Shown: piece after piece, positions 1-7,559 of the stretch
Layout of the letters: each line of letters opens with the position of its first letter
Position numbering within the stretch: the first letter of the stretch is position 1
DNA from: Anaerolineae bacterium
GTDB lineage: Bacteria > Chloroflexota > Anaerolineae > JAFGEY01
Length of the DNA: 11,559 nucleotides
Direction of reading: 5' to 3'
Assembly: GCA_016931365.1 (NCBI GenBank)
Contig: JAFGEY010000186.1
Location: forward strand, 1 to 11,559
Program-made: the position numbers and the translations under genes
Notes under the pieces: generated by a model
The model's input: only the letters and a program-made list of their open reading frames with translations
Databases searched by the model: none
Told to the model about the DNA's origin: nothing

Positions 1-408
1 ATTTTGGTGGACAGCCTGTCGCACTTTGAAAAGTTGACCGATGACCCGGTTGAGTTGCGTTCGATCCAGTACAGCTTTATCAATGCGCTTAAACGGGAAG
101 GGCTGACCGCTGTGTTGACCAAAGAGAGCGAGGCGATTCTCGGCCAGTCGGACACCGAAGAAGATATCGCCTTTGTGGTGGATTCTTATACCCTTTTGCG
201 TTACGTCGAGATCGAGAGTTCGATCCGCAAGGCGTTGGTGGTGCTCAAGATGCGGGGCAGCGATCACGCCAAAGACATTCGCCAGTTCCAGATCGCATCG
301 ACGGGCATCGAGGTTCAGTCACCCTTTGAAGGCCAGGAAGGTATTATGAGCGGCAGCCCGCGCCGCAGTATGGCTGAATCCTTTGTCGATGCGTTTATCC
401 GTCGCTAG
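1..408 (+). CDS. KaiC/RAD55-like ATPase, C-terminal part (5' truncated by window)
   Basis: The frame is open from base 1 and ends with TAG at 406-408, so the gene almost certainly begins upstream and only about 135 C-terminal residues are visible. The visible part matches the end of a KaiC-like RecA-fold domain. It has a DIAFVVDSYTLLRYVEIES segment, which in the family is the strand and helix after the ATPase core, then a VLKMRGSDH motif, then an FQIASTGIEV strand, and it closes with a GSPRR tail. KaiC-type and RAD55-type proteins are ATPases; cyanobacterial KaiC is the clock kinase, but most relatives in other phyla are uncharacterised signalling ATPases. The Walker A and B motifs lie outside the window, so activity and the number of KaiC domains cannot be judged. 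A non-coding leader, two membrane proteins and a histidine kinase follow on the same strand, which suggests a signalling role. That role is an inference. Confidence 0.8.
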   Translation: MLVDSLSHFEKLTDDPVELRSIQYSFINALKREGLTAVLTKESEAILGQSDTEEDIAFVVDSYTLLRYVEIESSIRKALVVLKMRGSDHAKDIRQFQIASTGIEVQSPFEGQEGIMSGSPRRSMAESFVDAFIRR

Positions 409-599
409 TGCTTGTTTAAATCGAATTCGTCAATGGGGGGCGACAATGGATTATCGATTTTTGTTTGGCCCCGGTTCTGTCTGGATTAGGGCCTATCCTG
501 TGAGATTCTTGCTTGTGCGATGAAACCATCGCCGGGGCCAGGATTTTCCGAGCAGCCCAATCCTGTTCAGTTCCGATTGGTTCGGGATAGGAGATCCCA
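409..599 (+). promoter_or_regulatory. 191-nt non-coding, hairpin-rich leader before the membrane-protein pair
   Basis: No plausible gene lies here. Several complementary segments can be read directly. A 7-bp AT-rich pairing of 418-424 with 454-460 is followed by TTGTTT (461-466), which is at best a weak terminator for the upstream gene. A 9-bp GC-rich helix joins 466-474 with 532-540. Inside it are small hairpins 483-486/495-498 and GCGATG-AAAC-CATCGC (517-532), giving a three-way-junction-like fold, although base 532 can be used by only one helix. An alternative 7-bp helix 539-545/559-565 overlaps the closing stem by two bases. The last hairpin (584-598) carries the ribosome binding site in its loop. 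I do not recognise a known riboswitch class and see no convincing sigma-70 promoter. A cis-regulatory RNA is an inference that needs covariation support. Confidence 0.4.
584..598 (+). promoter_or_regulatory. Ribosome binding site displayed in a hairpin loop
   Basis: GGGAT (584-588) and ATCCC (594-598) form a perfect 5-bp stem whose whole loop is AGGAG (589-593), a strong Shine-Dalgarno sequence 6 nt before the ATG at 600. A short hairpin around the ribosome binding site could modulate initiation. A competing 4-bp pairing, 573-576 with 582-585, would open it. The pairing is visible; regulation is inferred. Confidence 0.45.
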
Positions 600-917
600 A
601 TGACGATCCTTTCCGGCATTCTGACACTTTATGCTTGGATACTCGGCGCAGCGGTTGTTCTTTTTATGTTTTACATTGCGCGCTTTTATGAGAGAAAATA
701 CGCCGAGTTGTATAAAGATGCTTCTTCGAATCGAACCCATTATCGTCTCTTTCTGATCCCCATTCTCCTCTTTATCCTGTCTGCCTTACGGTATGCACTG
801 TTTCTGGGTGACCTGGCAGGTGATTTCGGCGGCGACCTGTCGTTCTTTATTGGCGGCGTTGTGCTGACCATACTCGGGTATCGCCTTCAACTCAAGATGA
901 CGGGAGGGCAATCATGA
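600..917 (+). CDS. Small three-TM membrane protein A (unknown function)
   Basis: This 105-residue protein is dominated by hydrophobic segments. Predicted by eye, TM helices fall at about residues 5-27, 48-68 and 77-98, with a charged loop (RFYERKYAELYKD) between TM1 and TM2. I do not recognise a named family. The ATG at 600 is supported by AGGAG six bases upstream. The gene overlaps the next one by 4 nt (ATGA), which indicates translational coupling and probably joint function. The motif HYRLF opening TM2 recurs as YYRLF at the same place in the next protein, so the two look like diverged paralogues. The gene sits between a KaiC-like ATPase and a soluble histidine kinase. A membrane sensor, anchor or signal-transmission role is plausible but unproven. 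Confidence 0.75.
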   Translation: MTILSGILTLYAWILGAAVVLFMFYIARFYERKYAELYKDASSNRTHYRLFLIPILLFILSALRYALFLGDLAGDFGGDLSFFIGGVVLTILGYRLQLKMTGGQS

Positions 918-1249
918 GGCTGTTGTTTGCGGTCATCGGAACAGCAGGGCTGGTCTCCCTGGCTTCGGTTTTGCTCATCCTGGCACGGCTGACCCAAAAA
1001 TGGGAAGTCGTTACCAAGATCAAGTCTTATTATCGCCTGTTCTACGTTGCAGCGGCGTTGGTGGGGCTGGCATCGATCTCGCGCGTGCTGCGCATCAGCT
1101 ATCTTGACAGCGGTGTCGGGCCGGGATTTTTGCTCGAGCCCAATTCGTGGTTTTATTTGCTCTTGTATCATCTGCCTCTGGCTATTGGTATGACCCTCAG
1201 CCTGGGAGTGATCTGGAAAAGTTGGGGCTGGCTTCTGGGCGAGTCTTGA
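914..1249 (+). CDS. Small three-TM membrane protein B (unknown function)
   Basis: This 111-residue membrane protein has hydrophobic stretches at about residues 2-25, 42-62 and 78-105. TM1 is followed by a charged segment (LTQKWEVVTKIKS) and then YYRLF at the start of TM2, the same layout as the preceding protein. Its start ATG (914-916) overlaps the stop of that gene, and GGGAGGG (902-908) provides a ribosome binding site. The C-terminus is rich in tryptophan (IWKSWGWLL). There is no signal peptide apart from TM1, and no catalytic motif is evident. It probably forms a complex with protein A. About 100 bp with no recognisable gene or convincing promoter separates it from the histidine kinase, so the two may be co-transcribed. 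Confidence 0.75.
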   Translation: MRLLFAVIGTAGLVSLASVLLILARLTQKWEVVTKIKSYYRLFYVAAALVGLASISRVLRISYLDSGVGPGFLLEPNSWFYLLLYHLPLAIGMTLSLGVIWKSWGWLLGES

Positions 1250-1351
1250 GGCGGCTCAAGTGTTGTGTGAAATCGATTTTCTGGGGGTGGCAGCGGGGGT
1301 AGTGGTGTTTTGGTATAGATGGCGCTGAATTTATACAAAGGCTCCTTGTGT

Positions 1352-4117
1352 ATGGCTAATCAAACCGATACCAAGGTGGATCAAGTTGTTATGTCGCCCA
1401 TTCCCACGCTTGACCTTGTAGAAGGTGTCCAGGCAGGTGTCTTGGTCATCGACAGGGAGCGGCGTTTTTTATTTGTCAACCGATGGTTTTGTGAGTGGAT
1501 AGGCAAACCTGCCGATTCTTTGATCGGTGTCCAGCTGGACAGTTTGCTCACTCCAGATTCGCGTTCTCAAACCTCGAGTGAGCTTGGCCTGCTTTTTGAA
1601 CAAGGCACGCCCGTCAACTGGCAAACTCGGCTCGTGACTCAAGATGCCGCGATCGTCATCGGTGAGTTTGATGCCCAGCCGGTTTTTTGCGACGGCGTGA
1701 TCGTCGCTGCCCAGGTGACATACAAGGACATGACCCGCTATCGCGAACTGATCGCCGAGTGTGAGGCTTATCGTGAGTCACTGGAATGCCAAAGCGACGA
1801 GATAGATGTCCTGCATTGCATTGGCACCGCCGGGTCCTTGACAGCGGATGTCGACCAGGTGATCGAACTGGTTTACAATCAGGTCAGACGCCTGTTTTCC
1901 TTTTCTGCGTTTGCGCTCGTGCTGTACGAGCCCGAGTCGCTGCAACTGCTTCCCCAACTCGTTTTTCACAATGGTGAGTTGATGTCGGTTGAGCCCTGGG
2001 CTTACGATCAAGAGCAGGGGCTGGTTGGGTGGACGATCCGCAATGCGCGCCCTTTGTTGATCCGAGACTGCGCGGCTGAGCGAGATCGATGGCCGATGGA
2101 AACCGACCGCATTTTTCAGGCCGATACGGGGTCGTGGGTCAGCTTGCCGCTGATCGTCCAGGGCCAAATACTGGGCGTTTTATGTTTGCAGTGCCAGCAA
2201 GTGTTGGCTTTTGATGACGCTGATCTGCCAAGTTTGCGAGCATTGGCCGATCAGTCTGCGGTCGTCATTGAGAACGTCCGCCTCCATCAACAAACCAAGT
2301 ATCAGCTTCAAGAGCTTCAGCAGGCCAACCGTGAGATGCAGGCACTGCAAGACTTGAGTAGTCTCTTGCAGTCAAGCCTTGACCTGCGCAACGTTTACCA
2401 GGTGATTGTCAACGGTCTGGTCGCCGGCCTGGGCTACGAAATGGCGATGCTGGCCGTGGTCGACGAAAAGAGCAATGTCCTGGTTATCCGCGCGGCGGGA
2501 ACGAGCCTGGATGAGAATTCGCCCGAACATATCTATCTGACCACAGCCTTACAGGGCGTGCCTATTTCTCTTGAGAGCGAGTCCACATCGATCGTCCGGG
2601 CCGTTTCTCAAGGGCGGATTACAACTACACACTCGCTTGGCGATCTGTTTGATGCGCTTGGCCGTTCCGACGCCTTGCAATTGTTCGAGCGCGCGTTGCA
2701 CATCGAAACCGTGGCGATCGTGCCACTCCTGGCGCGCGGCAAGCTGGTCGGCAGCCTGTTTGCAGGCGGCCATCACTCCGAAATTGTCGGGCGTGGCATT
2801 TCTTTGCTGAGTGCATTTGCCAACCAATCGGCGATTGCCATTGAAAACGCGCAGCTTTACAGCACGGTCAACCAAAGATTGACCGAAGTTTCAACACTGT
2901 ATACTCTGGCCAATGAAGTATCCTATTCGCTGGACCTGGATGTCGTCCTTGATGCGATTGTGACCACGCTCCGGCGCGTGCTCAATTGCCGGAGCAGCGT
3001 TATATTTTTGTATAACGAAGAAACAAAGTATCTCGAAATTCGCGCTTCAGATGGCATCAAGCCGCGCTGGCAACGCGATGCGCGGATGCACCTGGGAGAA
3101 GGCATCACCGGCATTGTGGCCCAAGAGGCCCGGCCGTTGTACATTCCAGATACGTACAATGACGAGCATTTTATCGTCTTTGACCCATCGGTGCGTTCTC
3201 TGTTTGTCGTGCCGTTGATGGTCAAAGGCAAGGTGATCGGCACGCTCAGCGTTGACGACAACAAGGTCGATGCTTTTTCTACCGATGAGGGGCGACTGCT
3301 CTCTATCGCTGCCGCGCAGGTGGCCGTGGCAATCGACAATGCGCGACTGTACGAGGACATCAAAGAACGCGCGGAAAAACTCGAGCAGGCCTATCAAGAG
3401 TTGCAAGAGGCCAGCCGCCTCAAGTCCGAGTTTGTGCAAAACGTGTCGCACGAACTGCGCACGCCACTGACCTTTATCAAGGCCTATGTCGATTTGCTGC
3501 TTGCGGGCACGCTCGGCCCGTTGAATGAAATGCAGCGCGAAAAGTTCCAGATTGTCTCCGACCGTACCAGCTCGATCATTCACCTCATCGGCGATATTTT
3601 CTCGCTTCAACGCCTGGAGCGGGAAAAATTAAATCTGGTACCTTTGTCTTTGAGTCAGGTGGCGCGGGTCTCGATCCAGGGGGCAGATGAGGCAGCTCGA
3701 CGTGGTGGATTGCGCCTGGTCGAAGACTTTGAAGATGAGTTATGTCCGGCGTTGGGCGATCGACTTCGCCTGAACCAGGTTTTTGACAATCTCATCCATA
3801 ATGCGATAAAATTCAGCCCGGAAGGCGGCGAAATCCGGGTTCGGTTGTGCAACGACGGCGACTTTATCCGCGCCGAGGTGATCGATCCGGGGATCGGCGT
3901 TCCAGATGACAAGCTGGACAAAATCTGGGAGCGATTTTACCAGGTCGATGGCACGAGCAAGCGCCGTTTCGGCGGCACCGGATTGGGACTGGCGATCGTC
4001 AAAGAGATCATCGAGGCGCACGGCGGCACGGTCGACGTGCAAAGCGTGTTCGGCGAGGGAAGCACATTTAGCTTTACCGTTCCCGTGGCCGACATTGAGG
4101 TTAGCCACGAACCATAA
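1352..4117 (+). CDS. Soluble sensor histidine kinase, PAS-GAF-GAF-GAF-HisKA-HATPase
   Basis: This is a hybrid-free sensor kinase of about 921 residues that autophosphorylates on histidine. Domains in order, numbered from the ATG at 1352, are: PAS (~20-130, with GVLVIDRERRFLFVN); three GAF domains (~150-312, ~328-500, ~512-668), each ending in the typical (V/I)AIENA or VAIDNARL helix; a coiled coil (~670-692); HisKA with SHELRTPL and phospho-acceptor His700; and HATPase with N-box Asn817, G1 box DPGIGVPDD (Asp845) and G2 box GGTGLGLAIVKEI. There is no transmembrane segment, so it is cytoplasmic and any membrane link would have to come through partners such as the two proteins upstream. An in-frame ATG at 1319 would add 11 residues. 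I prefer 1352, preceded at 10 nt by AAAGG, but neither site is strong. No receiver domain or response regulator is nearby, so it is an orphan kinase here. GAF ligands cannot be predicted. Confidence 0.93.
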   Translation: MANQTDTKVDQVVMSPIPTLDLVEGVQAGVLVIDRERRFLFVNRWFCEWIGKPADSLIGVQLDSLLTPDSRSQTSSELGLLFEQGTPVNWQTRLVTQDAAIVIGEFDAQPVFCDGVIVAAQVTYKDMTRYRELIAECEAYRESLECQSDEIDVLHCIGTAGSLTADVDQVIELVYNQVRRLFSFSAFALVLYEPESLQLLPQLVFHNGELMSVEPWAYDQEQGLVGWTIRNARPLLIRDCAAERDRWPMETDRIFQADTGSWVSLPLIVQGQILGVLCLQCQQVLAFDDADLPSLRALADQSAVVIENVRLHQQTKYQLQELQQANREMQALQDLSSLLQSSLDLRNVYQVIVNGLVAGLGYEMAMLAVVDEKSNVLVIRAAGTSLDENSPEHIYLTTALQGVPISLESESTSIVRAVSQGRITTTHSLGDLFDALGRSDALQLFERALHIETVAIVPLLARGKLVGSLFAGGHHSEIVGRGISLLSAFANQSAIAIENAQLYSTVNQRLTEVSTLYTLANEVSYSLDLDVVLDAIVTTLRRVLNCRSSVIFLYNEETKYLEIRASDGIKPRWQRDARMHLGEGITGIVAQEARPLYIPDTYNDEHFIVFDPSVRSLFVVPLMVKGKVIGTLSVDDNKVDAFSTDEGRLLSIAAAQVAVAIDNARLYEDIKERAEKLEQAYQELQEASRLKSEFVQNVSHELRTPLTFIKAYVDLLLAGTLGPLNEMQREKFQIVSDRTSSIIHLIGDIFSLQRLEREKLNLVPLSLSQVARVSIQGADEAARRGGLRLVEDFEDELCPALGDRLRLNQVFDNLIHNAIKFSPEGGEIRVRLCNDGDFIRAEVIDPGIGVPDDKLDKIWERFYQVDGTSKRRFGGTGLGLAIVKEIIEAHGGTVDVQSVFGEGSTFSFTVPVADIEVSHEP

Positions 4118-4135
4118 CGTATAAAGGGGGAATCA

Positions 4136-5038
4136 ATGGCGATTCTGGGATTCAGTGATTTGCGCGCTGCGGCCCAGGCAGGCGAGCGGCGCACGGTTGT
4201 GGTGGTCGGTGCGCAGCAAAGTACGGTGCTCCAGGCCGCAAATGAGGCCAAAGTGCGGGGCCTTGCCGAGATCATCCTGGTTGGTGACGAGCCGGCGATC
4301 CAGGACGTGGCGTCGGCGGAAGGCATTGACCTGTCTGCGATGGAGATCGTCCACGAGCCGGATTTGATCGCTGCTGCGCGCCGGGCGATGATTTTGGTGA
4401 CCGAAGGCCGCGCGCACGTGGCGATGAAAGGCAAAGTCGATTCGGCGACTTTTTTGCGGGCCGCGCTGGACAAAGAGCTTGGGCTGCGCGGCAGTGGGTT
4501 GCTCACCCATGTGGCCGTTTTCGAAGTCAAGATTTTGGGGCGGATGCTGTTGATCAGCGATGCCGGGGTGGTAGTCGCGCCGACGTTGGAGCAAAAAGCC
4601 GACATCATCCGTAATGCCGTATACGTGGCCCACAAGTTAGGTATCGAGCTGCCCAAGGTGGCCGTGCTGGCCTCCAACGAGATGGTCAATCCCAAGATGC
4701 CGGCCAACATCGAGGCAGCGGCGCTGGCCAAGATGGCCGATCGGGGTCAGATCACCGGCGCGCTGATCGATGGGCCGTTGGCGCTCGACAACGCCATTTC
4801 GCCCGGGGCGGCCCAGATCAAGGGCATTAGCAGCCCGGTAGCCGGATATGCTGACATTTTGATCCCGCCGGATATCGAGGCGGGGAATCTGATGGCCAAA
4901 GCGATCATTTATTTTGGTGGCTGTACGATGGCCGGTGTGGTGGTAGGAGCTCAAGTGCCGCTGATCTTGCCTTCGCGCTCCGATCCGCCGGAGGCCAAGC
5001 TGGATTCGCTGGCGCTGGGTGTGGTGATGACATTGTGA
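4136..5038 (+). CDS. ptb: Phosphate butyryltransferase (acyl-CoA:phosphate acyltransferase)
   Basis: This 300-residue protein has the length and motif pattern of Ptb: MKGKVDSATFLRAAL, GLLTHVAVFE, LISDAGVVVAPTLEQK, VAVLASNEMVNPKM, GPLALDNAISPGAAQIKGI and a DILIPPDIEAGN segment before the C-terminal AGVVVGA strand. Ptb reversibly converts butyryl-CoA or branched-chain acyl-CoA and phosphate into acyl-phosphate and CoA in the cytosol, normally supplying an acyl kinase (Buk) that makes ATP. AAAGGGGGAA (4123-4132) is a strong ribosome binding site just before the ATG. The gene begins 18 bp after the histidine kinase stop, so read-through from the signalling block is possible. No buk homologue lies in the window. 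The VorD-like ferredoxin and VorB downstream would supply branched-chain acyl-CoA, which makes isobutyryl- or isovaleryl-CoA likely substrates. A phosphate acetyltransferase is the alternative, but the motif set fits Ptb better. Confidence 0.85.
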   Translation: MAILGFSDLRAAAQAGERRTVVVVGAQQSTVLQAANEAKVRGLAEIILVGDEPAIQDVASAEGIDLSAMEIVHEPDLIAAARRAMILVTEGRAHVAMKGKVDSATFLRAALDKELGLRGSGLLTHVAVFEVKILGRMLLISDAGVVVAPTLEQKADIIRNAVYVAHKLGIELPKVAVLASNEMVNPKMPANIEAAALAKMADRGQITGALIDGPLALDNAISPGAAQIKGISSPVAGYADILIPPDIEAGNLMAKAIIYFGGCTMAGVVVGAQVPLILPSRSDPPEAKLDSLALGVVMTL

Positions 5039-5069
5039 TTGAGATTCGGACAGGTTGTGGGGGCTGGGT

Positions 5070-6305
5070 ATGAGTGACAGGGTATACAGTGTGAGCGGCG
5101 TGACGCTGGTCACGCCGGATCAGGTGAAAGTTGAGGCCGCACTCACCGTATCGGGGAGGTATATTGCTGCTTTAGAAGCACATGCACCTGCGTTCGATCT
5201 GCACGGATTGCTGGCTTTTCCTGGCCTGATCAACGCACACGATCACCTCAACGGCACCTGGTGGCCGCGCGTGGGGCCAAATCGGCCTTATACCAACGTC
5301 TACGAGTGGCTGGCCGACCTCGATGGAAGCCCCGTACGCTATGATCGAGAGCAAAACTCGGTCGAAGACGTGTACGAGTTGGGTATGTACCGCAATCTGC
5401 TCTCCGGTGTGACCACCATAGCCGATCATTTCTTTCGCATCGATGGCCCCGAGTTTTATACCCGCCATCCTGTTCACGTCCTGTACCAATACGGGCGCAC
5501 CTGGACGCCCCGCGAGTTGACCAAGTGGGGCGATGACGTGCCCAGCGAGTTTGGCCGCGCCGCGCGAGACGGGCAGCCGTACATCATTCACCTCGCCGAA
5601 GGGTTGGACCTGGAAACTGCCGCTGAACTCGATGTGCTGCTGCGTTACGATGCGTTGGGGCGCAACACGATGATTGTCCACGGTATCGCTCTTAGACCCG
5701 ACGATATGAAGCAGATGGCCCAGGCTGGCGCGAGTGTGTGCTGGTGTCCCGAATCGAACCTGTATTTATACGGGCAGACAGCCAACATCCCTGCGCTGCT
5801 GCGGGCGGGCGTCAACATCACCCTTGGCACTGACAGCTCGCTCACCGGCAGCCTCCACCCGCTCGACGAACTGCGCGTGGCCCGGCGCGTCTACCGTGAG
5901 CAGTCAGGCCAGGACCCGTCGCCGCAGTGGTTGGTCGAGTTGGTGACCACCCGCGCGGCCTATGCGTTGATGCTCCAAGATCGACGCGCCAAGATCGCGC
6001 CGGGATACGAGGCCGACCTGCTCCTGCTGCCCGATGCGGCTCCAGACCCCTATACCTCGTTGATCGAAGCCCAGGTTGACGATATCGCGCTGCTGATCTG
6101 CCGGGGCGTGCCCGTGTACGGCGACGAAACCTATCACGACCTCTTTGCGCAGTTTTCGCCCGCATTTTCAACCGTGTCGATCAATGATCGGCCCAAGTTG
6201 GTCGCCGGCGACCTGGCCGGGTTGATTGAGCGGATGTCGCAGGCGGTGGGGCGAGAGCTGGAACTGCCCTTTTTGCCCTGCGCGCGGCGCGTGTGCCAAG
6301 GTTGA
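5070..6305 (+). CDS. Amidohydrolase superfamily metal-dependent hydrolase/deaminase (COG0402-like)
   Basis: This 411-residue cytosolic enzyme shows the amidohydrolase metal-site set: His57 and His59 in NAHDHLNG, His174 with Glu177 in HLAE, His204 in VHGIAL, and Asp255 in LGTDSS. The CPESNLYLYG segment is typical of the cytosine deaminase/chlorohydrolase group (TRZ/ATZ, SsnA-like), whose members deaminate or dechlorinate nucleobase-like or triazine rings. The substrate cannot be read from sequence. A small N-terminal beta-domain precedes the barrel, and its C-terminal half follows (KIAPGYEADLLLL). I chose ATG 5070, preceded by GGGGG (5059-5063); the in-frame TTG at 5055 would add only a WGLG-type extension. 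It starts 31 bp after ptb, and the next gene starts 7 bp after its stop, so all three are probably one transcript. Any link to acyl-CoA metabolism is unclear. Confidence 0.85.
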   Translation: MSDRVYSVSGVTLVTPDQVKVEAALTVSGRYIAALEAHAPAFDLHGLLAFPGLINAHDHLNGTWWPRVGPNRPYTNVYEWLADLDGSPVRYDREQNSVEDVYELGMYRNLLSGVTTIADHFFRIDGPEFYTRHPVHVLYQYGRTWTPRELTKWGDDVPSEFGRAARDGQPYIIHLAEGLDLETAAELDVLLRYDALGRNTMIVHGIALRPDDMKQMAQAGASVCWCPESNLYLYGQTANIPALLRAGVNITLGTDSSLTGSLHPLDELRVARRVYREQSGQDPSPQWLVELVTTRAAYALMLQDRRAKIAPGYEADLLLLPDAAPDPYTSLIEAQVDDIALLICRGVPVYGDETYHDLFAQFSPAFSTVSINDRPKLVAGDLAGLIERMSQAVGRELELPFLPCARRVCQG

Positions 6306-6312
6306 ATGGGCG

Positions 6313-6873
6313 ATGGCCGACTCTTTGGCTTCCATCTATCTTGACGACGTGATCCGCCGCTTCCGCTACCTAAAGTCGCTCGCCGATCGGGCGATGGCGC
6401 AGATTGATGATCGAGCCTTTTTCGCCGTGCCGGATGATGAATCGAACAGCATCGCCATCATCGTCAAGCACATCGCCGGCAATATGCGCTCTCGCTGGCA
6501 GGATTTTTTGATCTCGGATGGAGAAAAGCCAGATCGCCATCGCGACGCCGAATTTGTGATCGAGACACAGGGGCGCGAAGAGTTGGTGGCGCGCTGGGAG
6601 GCCGGTTGGCGCTATCTGTTTGAGGCCGTCGAAGCGCTGGATGAAGCCGATCTGACAAAGGAGGTATCCATCCGGGGCGAACAGCACGTGGTCATCCGTG
6701 CGATCAACCGCCAGTTGAGTCACTATGCCTATCACGTGGGGCAAGTAGTTTTTTTAGCGCGCCATTTTCGAGGGGGCGACTGGCAGTCGTTGAGCGTTCC
6801 GCGCGGCCAGTCGGAGGCTTTTAACGAAGCGATGCGCCAACGGCGTACCGACTGCGCACATGGAAATTTTTGA
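6313..6873 (+). CDS. DUF1572 / DinB-like four-helix metalloprotein
   Basis: This 186-residue protein matches the DUF1572 branch of the DinB/YfiT superfamily: YLDDVIRRFRYLKSL, then ESNSIAIIVKHIAGNMRSRW, DGEKPDRHRDAEF and HYAYHVGQVVFLA, ending with a SVPRGQSEAFN-type segment. His53, His137 and His141 form the expected metal-binding triad. The superfamily includes thiol-dependent transferases such as bacillithiol S-transferases, but DUF1572 members have no settled reaction. Translation could start upstream at 6226, but that stretch lies inside the amidohydrolase and encodes an unlikely Cys/Trp/Arg-rich peptide. ATG 6313 begins the conserved helix, with AAGG (6298-6301) upstream. Its stop overlaps the possible TTG start of the next gene. 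The protein probably acts in the cytosol. Coupling to the amidohydrolase hints at handling of a shared substrate, which is inference. Confidence 0.85.
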   Translation: MADSLASIYLDDVIRRFRYLKSLADRAMAQIDDRAFFAVPDDESNSIAIIVKHIAGNMRSRWQDFLISDGEKPDRHRDAEFVIETQGREELVARWEAGWRYLFEAVEALDEADLTKEVSIRGEQHVVIRAINRQLSHYAYHVGQVVFLARHFRGGDWQSLSVPRGQSEAFNEAMRQRRTDCAHGNF

Positions 6874-6878
6874 GGACA

Positions 6879-7559
6879 ATGACGTCATCTGAACCCAATA
6901 TCACCCTGTTTACAGGTCGATTCGGCAGCGGCAAGACCGAGATCGCACTCAACTATGCGCTACAGTTGGCCGATCTCGGTTTGGAGCCGCTGCTTGTCGA
7001 TCTGGATATTGTCACGCCCTATTTTCGTACGCGCGACAAAATTGCCGAAATGGCGCAGCGCGGAGTGGAAGTCGTTTCACCCTTTGAAGTGGGGCGGTAT
7101 GTTGACCTGCCAGCGATCAGCCCGTATATTCTGGGCGCGCTGGAGCAAACCCGACGCCCGGCGTTGCTCGACGTGGGCGGCGATGTGCAGGGCGCGCGCG
7201 CCCTGTCGCAGTACGCGCCGACCATTATCCGGCGGGGATACGCGATGCATTTTGTGGTCAACCCCTACCGGCCTTTTATGGACACTGCCGAGGGCGTGTT
7301 GACAGCGGTGCGCGAGATCGAGCAGAGCGCGCGGCTGCGCGTGTCGACGCTGGTCAGCAATCCCAACATGATGTCCGAGAGCACGCCCGATCTCTTTTGG
7401 CAGGGGCATCGTCATGTGCTGGTCTGTGCTGAGGCATTGGGCGTGCCGGTGTCGCTGGTAGCTGTCGGCGAAAAACTGGCCCACGCGGTGGATCGGCAGG
7501 CTTTAGATGTGCCCCTGCTGGTCATTCACCGCTTTTTTTTGATGTTTGATGCCAAGTAA
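6879..7559 (+). CDS. MinD/ParA-like P-loop ATPase linked to the 2-oxoacid oxidoreductase genes
   Basis: This is a P-loop NTPase of about 226 residues. Walker A is GRFGSGKT (13-20). Asp41 and Asp43 in LLVDLDIVTPYFRTRD resemble the switch I region of SIMIBI/MinD-type ATPases, and LLDVGGD (96-102) is the Walker B-like strand. It lacks membrane segments and metal-binding cysteines. Its function is not known to me. Position just before the ferredoxin and VorB suggests a maturation, assembly or regulatory role for that oxidoreductase, as MinD-like ATPases often serve Fe-S or metalloenzyme assembly; this is an inference from context. Two starts are possible. TTG 6870 overlaps the previous stop (TTGA) and has GGA at suitable spacing. 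ATG 6879 has GAGG only 3 nt upstream. I chose the ATG with modest confidence. Confidence 0.75.
   Translation: MTSSEPNITLFTGRFGSGKTEIALNYALQLADLGLEPLLVDLDIVTPYFRTRDKIAEMAQRGVEVVSPFEVGRYVDLPAISPYILGALEQTRRPALLDVGGDVQGARALSQYAPTIIRRGYAMHFVVNPYRPFMDTAEGVLTAVREIEQSARLRVSTLVSNPNMMSESTPDLFWQGHRHVLVCAEALGVPVSLVAVGEKLAHAVDRQALDVPLLVIHRFFLMFDAK

Noticed and set aside
461..540. Known riboswitch classes (cyclic-di-GMP, TPP, cobalamin, fluoride)
   Set aside because: The helices are present, but none of the conserved core motifs I know for these classes is visible.
416..619. Minus-strand open frame of 67 codons over the leader
   Set aside because: The composition does not resemble a protein and it runs into the membrane-protein start; the same bases are better explained by RNA pairing.
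3047..3610. Minus-strand open frame of 187 codons inside the histidine kinase
   Set aside because: It is fully antisense to the GAF3 and HisKA region with no recognisable domain.
3937..4731. Minus-strand open frame of 264 codons across the kinase end and ptb
   Set aside because: It is antisense to two clear genes, has a Ser/Ala/Thr-rich composition with no motif, and has no sensible start context; it is a shadow of GC-rich coding sequence.
6226..6312. N-terminal extension of the DUF1572 protein
   Set aside because: It lies inside the amidohydrolase gene and encodes a Cys/Arg/Trp-rich peptide unlike the family; the conserved helix begins at ATG 6313.
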